This document shows, in pieces, positions 7,302 through 10,490 of a stretch of DNA of 10,490 nucleotides. Made by a program: the position numbers and the translations under genes. The DNA comes from Firmicutes bacterium CAG:110 (lineage in GTDB: Bacteria; Bacillota; Clostridia; Oscillospirales; Oscillospiraceae): positions 1 to 10,490 of the forward strand of contig HF988058.1 in NCBI GenBank assembly GCA_000434635.1, read 5' to 3'. The stretch's first letter is position 1. Each line of letters starts with the position of its first letter. The notes under the pieces are model-generated. The model did not search any database. It was not told the DNA's origin and worked only from the letters and a program-made list of their open reading frames with translations.

Positions 7302-7529
7302 GGCAGATTTGATACGAATTCTCGATGAAATAGTTTAATTGTTCTCAAGAAGGCACCGCCTGCTGGCGTTGCCGAATATGTGATTTTCGAAATGGGAAAT
7401 CACATATTCCCATCTCATATGATTCTCTAAAAAAATGCTTAATCCGAATTGATGAAACATATTAAAAGAGAATCAGCATGAATGAACTGTATTGCCGCCG
7501 GGAGGCGGACGATCGAAAGGAGGCAGGGC
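7302..7529. other. Noncoding spacer with two adjacent inverted repeats
   Basis: No supported gene lies here. GGCACCGCC/GGCGTTGCC (about 7352-7373, one mismatch) is followed at once by a perfect 13-pair inverted repeat, GAATATGTGATTT (7374-7386) and AAATCACATATTC (7397-7409), with loop TCGAAATGGG. A small CCGCC/GGCGG hairpin (7495-7508) lies just before the ATPase ribosome binding site AAAGGAGG (7516-7523). The paired hairpins have no T-run and do not look like a terminator. They may be a repetitive extragenic element or an RNA processing site. Confidence 0.5.
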
Positions 7530-9056
7530 ATGAGCGAATATATTCTGGAAATGCGCGGCATCACAAAGACATTTCCGGGTGTAAAGGCCCTGGACAATGT
7601 GAATTTTAAAGTCAGGCGGGGAGAAATTCACTGCCTCGTCGGAGAAAACGGAGCCGGAAAATCAACACTGATGAAGGTCCTCTCCGGCGTTTACCCGCAC
7701 GGAACCTATGAGGGAGATATTGTCTACAACGGAGAGGTTCAGCAATTTCGATCCATTGCGGACAGCGAGGAGCAGGGAATCTCGATTATCTATCAGGAGC
7801 TTGCCCTGGTTCCGGAACTCTCAATTTATGAGAATATCTTTTTCGGGCACGAAATTATGTCCGGTCATCATATTGACTGGAACGAAACCATCGTTAGGGC
7901 GAAAGAGGTCCTGAAAAAGGTGCGGCTGGATGTGGATCCTTCCACAAAGGTGAAGAATCTGGGTGTCGGTACACAGCAGCTGGTGGAGATTGCCAAGGCA
8001 CTCTCTAAAAATGTAAAACTGCTGATTCTGGATGAGCCTACGTCATCCTTGAATGAGGATGACAGCCAAAACCTGCTGCAACTGATTCGAGAACTGAAGG
8101 AACAGGGCGTTACCTGCATCATGATTTCTCACAGACTGAAGGAAATCATAGAAATCGCGGATACCATTACGGTACTGCGGGACGGCGCTACGATCTGTTC
8201 CATGGATGCCAGAGAGACAGCGGTGACCGAGTCCGAAATCATCAAGCACATGGTCGGTCGGGAGATTGACAATATCTACCCGAAGCGGGAGCAGCAAAAT
8301 ATTGGAGACATCAGCTTTGAGGTTCGCAACTGGACTGTCGAGGATTCCGCAACGGGTAAGGAAATCCTTCACAACGTCAATCTGAATGTCAGAAAAGGCG
8401 AAATTGTCGGCCTTCAGGGCCTGATGGGTGCGGGACGTACGGAATTTGCCATGAGCATTTTTGGCAATCCCTCACATTACCATATTAAAAGCGGAGAAAT
8501 TTTCCTGAATGGAGAAAAGGTTTCCTTCGACAAGCCGCGGGATGCCATTAAGAAGGGAATCGCTTATGTTTCCGAGGATCGCAAGGGTAACGGTCTGGTG
8601 CTGATTCAGAATATCAAGTACAACATCACTCTGGCGGATTTGGAATGCCTTCAGAATGGCTTATCGATAGACGAAAATAAAGAAATTCAGATGGCCAATG
8701 AGCTGAAATCTTCTATGAACATCAAAGCGCCTTCCATTATGCAAAAAGTAGGCAACCTCAGCGGTGGAAACCAACAGAAGGTGCAGCTGGCAAAATGGCT
8801 GTTTGCAAAGCCGAAAGTCCTGATTTTGGACGAACCCACCCGGGGAATTGACGTCGGTGCAAAATATGAGATCTACACGCTGATGAATCGGCTTGTAGAA
8901 GAAGGCATGAGCATTATAATGATTTCCTCTGAGCTGCCTGAGGTTTTGGGAATGAGCGACAGACTGTATGTCATGTCGGGCGGCAGCATTACCGGTGAAC
9001 TGTCGGCGGAGGAAGCCGATGAAAGAAAAGTCATGGCTATGGCTGTCAGATCATAG
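7530..9056 (+). CDS. mmsA: Sugar ABC importer ATP-binding protein, tandem NBDs (MmsA/GguA; XylG/MglA-like)
   Basis: This cytoplasmic ATPase of 508 residues energises monosaccharide import. The opening ILEMRGITKTFPGVKALDNV and GVYPHGTYEGDI are characteristic of the GguA/XylG group. The first nucleotide-binding domain has Walker A GENGAGKST (38-46), a Q loop at about YQELALV, a degenerate signature LGVGTQQL (144-151) and Walker B LLILDEPTSSL with D168/E169. The second has a Walker A-like GLMGAGRTE (297-305) in which Arg replaces Lys, canonical LSGGNQQK (410-417) and LILDEPTRGID with D434/E435. One weak signature and one weak Walker A are normal in this family, not damage. ATG 7530 is chosen because AAAGGAGG lies six bases upstream; an in-frame ATG at 7482 would add 16 unusual residues spanning that site. 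The permease gene follows after 11 bases, so they form one operon. Alternative name: gguA. Confidence 0.95.
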   Translation: MSEYILEMRGITKTFPGVKALDNVNFKVRRGEIHCLVGENGAGKSTLMKVLSGVYPHGTYEGDIVYNGEVQQFRSIADSEEQGISIIYQELALVPELSIYENIFFGHEIMSGHHIDWNETIVRAKEVLKKVRLDVDPSTKVKNLGVGTQQLVEIAKALSKNVKLLILDEPTSSLNEDDSQNLLQLIRELKEQGVTCIMISHRLKEIIEIADTITVLRDGATICSMDARETAVTESEIIKHMVGREIDNIYPKREQQNIGDISFEVRNWTVEDSATGKEILHNVNLNVRKGEIVGLQGLMGAGRTEFAMSIFGNPSHYHIKSGEIFLNGEKVSFDKPRDAIKKGIAYVSEDRKGNGLVLIQNIKYNITLADLECLQNGLSIDENKEIQMANELKSSMNIKAPSIMQKVGNLSGGNQQKVQLAKWLFAKPKVLILDEPTRGIDVGAKYEIYTLMNRLVEEGMSIIMISSELPEVLGMSDRLYVMSGGSITGELSAEEADERKVMAMAVRS

Positions 9057-9067
9057 GAGGTTTCGGA

Positions 9068-10279
9068 ATGGAAAAGACGACACAAAACGAGTCGGAAAAG
9101 AAGAGCTTTATCAGTGAACTTTTTTGCCTCGCAAAGACGAATATCAGAGATTACATGATGTATATCGCCCTGGTAATCATCATGATATTCTTTAACTGGA
9201 AGACCCAGGGCGCCTTTTTACAGGCAGCCAACATAAGCAATCTGATCAAGCAGGTCGGCTATGTGGCAGTCCTTGCCATCGGTATGACCCTGATTCTGAT
9301 TTTGAAGCACATTGATCTTTCTGTAGGCTATGTAGCCGGCTTCTCGGGAGCCATTGCCGCGATTCTGATGACGCAGTTTGGAGTTAACGAGTGGGTCGCT
9401 ATTTTGGCTGTCTTGGTGCTTGGCCTTTGCATTGGTCTCTATCAGGGCACATTGGTAACAAGAGTTGGCGTCCCCGCGTTCGTTACGACATTGGCCGGTA
9501 TGTTTATTTTCCGCGGCCTGCTGAGCCGTGCCCTTCAGAAAACCGGCACCATCATTGTTCCGAACAAGGGCTTCAATGCCCTGTCCAACGGATTCATCCC
9601 TGACATTCCCGGCGTGGGCCTTGGATTCCATCTGCTCACCGTTCTGATCGGAGTCATTCTTGTCGCCGTTCTGATTTTCACGCAGGTTAAGGCCCGTCAG
9701 AATAAGCTGAAGTATCATTTCCATGTAACTTCCATGCCGGTATTCCTGCTGGGTATTGTCCTTGAGTCAGCGATTATCATGTATGTTATTTGGATACTGG
9801 CAAATTACAGCGGCCTGCCCTGGACGGCTGTAATTGTAGCAGCGGTGCTGCTGAGCTACAATTACTTGCTGAGCAAAACAAGACTGGGCCGGTACATCTA
9901 TGGTATCGGCGGCAATGACCAGGCGGCAGAATTGTCAGGCGTCGATGTCAAAAAGGTGACGCAGTTTGCATTCTGCTCGATGAGTGTCCTTGCCGCATTG
10001 GCTGGTGTCCTCTACACGTCCCGTCTCCAGTCTGCGACTCCTACAGCGGGCAATGCCTTTGAGATGGACGCAATTGCTTCTTCCTATATTGGCGGCACCG
10101 CTGTCAGCGGCGGCATTGGCAAAGTGACAAACGCTGTCGTAGGCGCCTTCGTGATCGTGTCTCTGACAAACGGTATGAATCTGATGGGTGTTGATATCTC
10201 CTATCAGTACATTGTAAAGGGCATTATTTTTGTAATTGCAGTTGCTTTTGACGTGCGCAGCCGCCGCAAAGCAAAGTAA
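9068..10279 (+). CDS. mmsB: Sugar ABC importer permease (MmsB/GguB; XylH-like)
   Basis: This is a membrane permease of 403 residues of the BPD_transp_2 family that forms the sugar channel, probably as a homodimer with MmsA. After a charged cytoplasmic N-terminus of about 30 residues come about ten hydrophobic segments. Family motifs include the GMTLILILKHIDLSVGYVAG block (IDLSVG at 82-87), GVPAFVTTLAGMFIFRGLL, the long XylH/GguB-type loop QVKARQNKLKYH in mid-protein, the ATPase-contact loop GRYIYGIGGNDQAAELSGVD, and SYIGGTAVSGGIGKV near the end. Length matches XylH and GguB (about 390-410). The AGGAGG at 9055-9060 overlaps the ATPase stop codon and lies seven bases before the ATG, indicating coupled translation. 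It is the last gene of the operon. Alternative name: gguB. Confidence 0.95.
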   Translation: MEKTTQNESEKKSFISELFCLAKTNIRDYMMYIALVIIMIFFNWKTQGAFLQAANISNLIKQVGYVAVLAIGMTLILILKHIDLSVGYVAGFSGAIAAILMTQFGVNEWVAILAVLVLGLCIGLYQGTLVTRVGVPAFVTTLAGMFIFRGLLSRALQKTGTIIVPNKGFNALSNGFIPDIPGVGLGFHLLTVLIGVILVAVLIFTQVKARQNKLKYHFHVTSMPVFLLGIVLESAIIMYVIWILANYSGLPWTAVIVAAVLLSYNYLLSKTRLGRYIYGIGGNDQAAELSGVDVKKVTQFAFCSMSVLAALAGVLYTSRLQSATPTAGNAFEMDAIASSYIGGTAVSGGIGKVTNAVVGAFVIVSLTNGMNLMGVDISYQYIVKGIIFVIAVAFDVRSRRKAK

Positions 10280-10290
10280 AGGATCAGCAG

Positions 10291-10346
10291 TGCGGAAAAA
10301 GACCTCTTTCGGCGTCCCTTCGTGGGACGTTCCCGCAGATTTTTTT
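10291..10346 (+). terminator. Rho-independent terminator of the importer operon
   Basis: An inner hairpin CGTCCC (10313-10318) / GGGACG (10324-10329) with loop TTCGT is enclosed by TGCGG (10291-10295) pairing with CCGCA (10333-10337). A run of seven T follows at 10340-10346. A short AAAG/CTTT stem may form inside the left arm. It begins 12 bases after the permease stop. Confidence 0.8.
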
Positions 10347-10490
10347 GCTGCGCAGTACCGCAGTCCGGCTGGATAACGCTCCTGATACTAGGGCAGCACC
10401 GCGCAATTGCGTCTTCGAGTCTCAGCCGCCTTTTTGCCCCACTTCCGCAGTTCCGAAAATGGGAAATATTGCGCAGCCGTTGCCAGCGCA
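10347..10490. repeat. Noncoding tail with imperfect inverted ends, possible small dispersed repeat
   Basis: No gene is supported here. GGCAGCACCGCGCAAT (10392-10407) and ATTGCGCAGCCGTTGCC (10468-10484) are imperfect inverted copies, and CGCAATTGCG at 10402-10411 is a palindrome. TTCCGAAAATGGGAAAT (10451-10467) closely resembles TTTTCGAAATGGGAAAT at 7384-7400. The element may continue past the window end. Repeat status is inferred from two partial copies only. Confidence 0.35.

Noticed and set aside
7482..7529. Upstream in-frame ATG that would lengthen the ATPase by 16 residues
   Set aside because: The extra residues are not typical of the family and would include the strong AAAGGAGG site that clearly serves ATG 7530.
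8418..8444. Second Walker A of the ATPase lacks the lysine (GLMGAGRTE)
   Set aside because: This Arg-containing form is the normal state of the second domain in tandem sugar ATPases such as MglA, XylG and GguA, so it is not a defect.

Overview
The window looks like a chromosomal segment of a low-to-mid GC Gram-positive anaerobe, most likely a gut-type Clostridia (Oscillospiraceae or Lachnospiraceae-like). The evidence is strong AGGAGG ribosome binding sites, substrate-binding proteins made as lipoproteins, a YesM/YesN-type two-component system, and a decayed DUF4143-type ATPase of a kind common in those groups. This assignment is inference from protein style; no ribosomal or other taxonomic marker is present. 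All seven intact genes lie on the + strand.

Layout. (1) Bases 1-572 hold the remains of an AAA-type ATPase/DUF4143 gene with a one-base frameshift, an internal deletion and a lost C-terminus. (2) A near-consensus housekeeping promoter (534-562) sits in the tail of that pseudogene and leads into a four-gene sensing operon. The genes are a membrane-anchored periplasmic-binding-protein-like sensor (607-1656), a YesM/LytS-type histidine kinase (1634-3121), a YesN-type AraC response regulator (3135-4739) and a XylF-like lipoprotein (4730-5782). Three of them overlap or nearly abut. A long hairpin at 5810-5850 closes the operon. (3) A 305-base intergenic region carries three copies of a GYAAAACA motif and a weak -35/good -10 promoter. 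It precedes a ChvE-type sugar-binding lipoprotein (6088-7236), the tandem-domain ATPase MmsA/GguA (7530-9056) and the permease MmsB/GguB (9068-10279), which together form a monosaccharide ABC importer. A strong stem-loop separates the binding protein from the ATPase. (4) A hairpin plus T-run ends the transport operon, and the last ~140 bases are noncoding, possibly part of a dispersed repeat.

How the parts probably work together. The anchored binding protein, and perhaps also the XylF-like lipoprotein, would detect a sugar outside the membrane and signal through the histidine kinase. The kinase would phosphorylate the AraC-type regulator, which would activate the ChvE-MmsA-MmsB importer through the repeats upstream of 6088. 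This resembles the XylFII-LytS-YesN xylose-sensing arrangement known in clostridia. The unusual point is that two unlike binding proteins bracket the two-component pair, in addition to the importer's own binding protein. The sugar cannot be settled from sequence; xylose, arabinose, glucose or galactose are the family's usual ligands.
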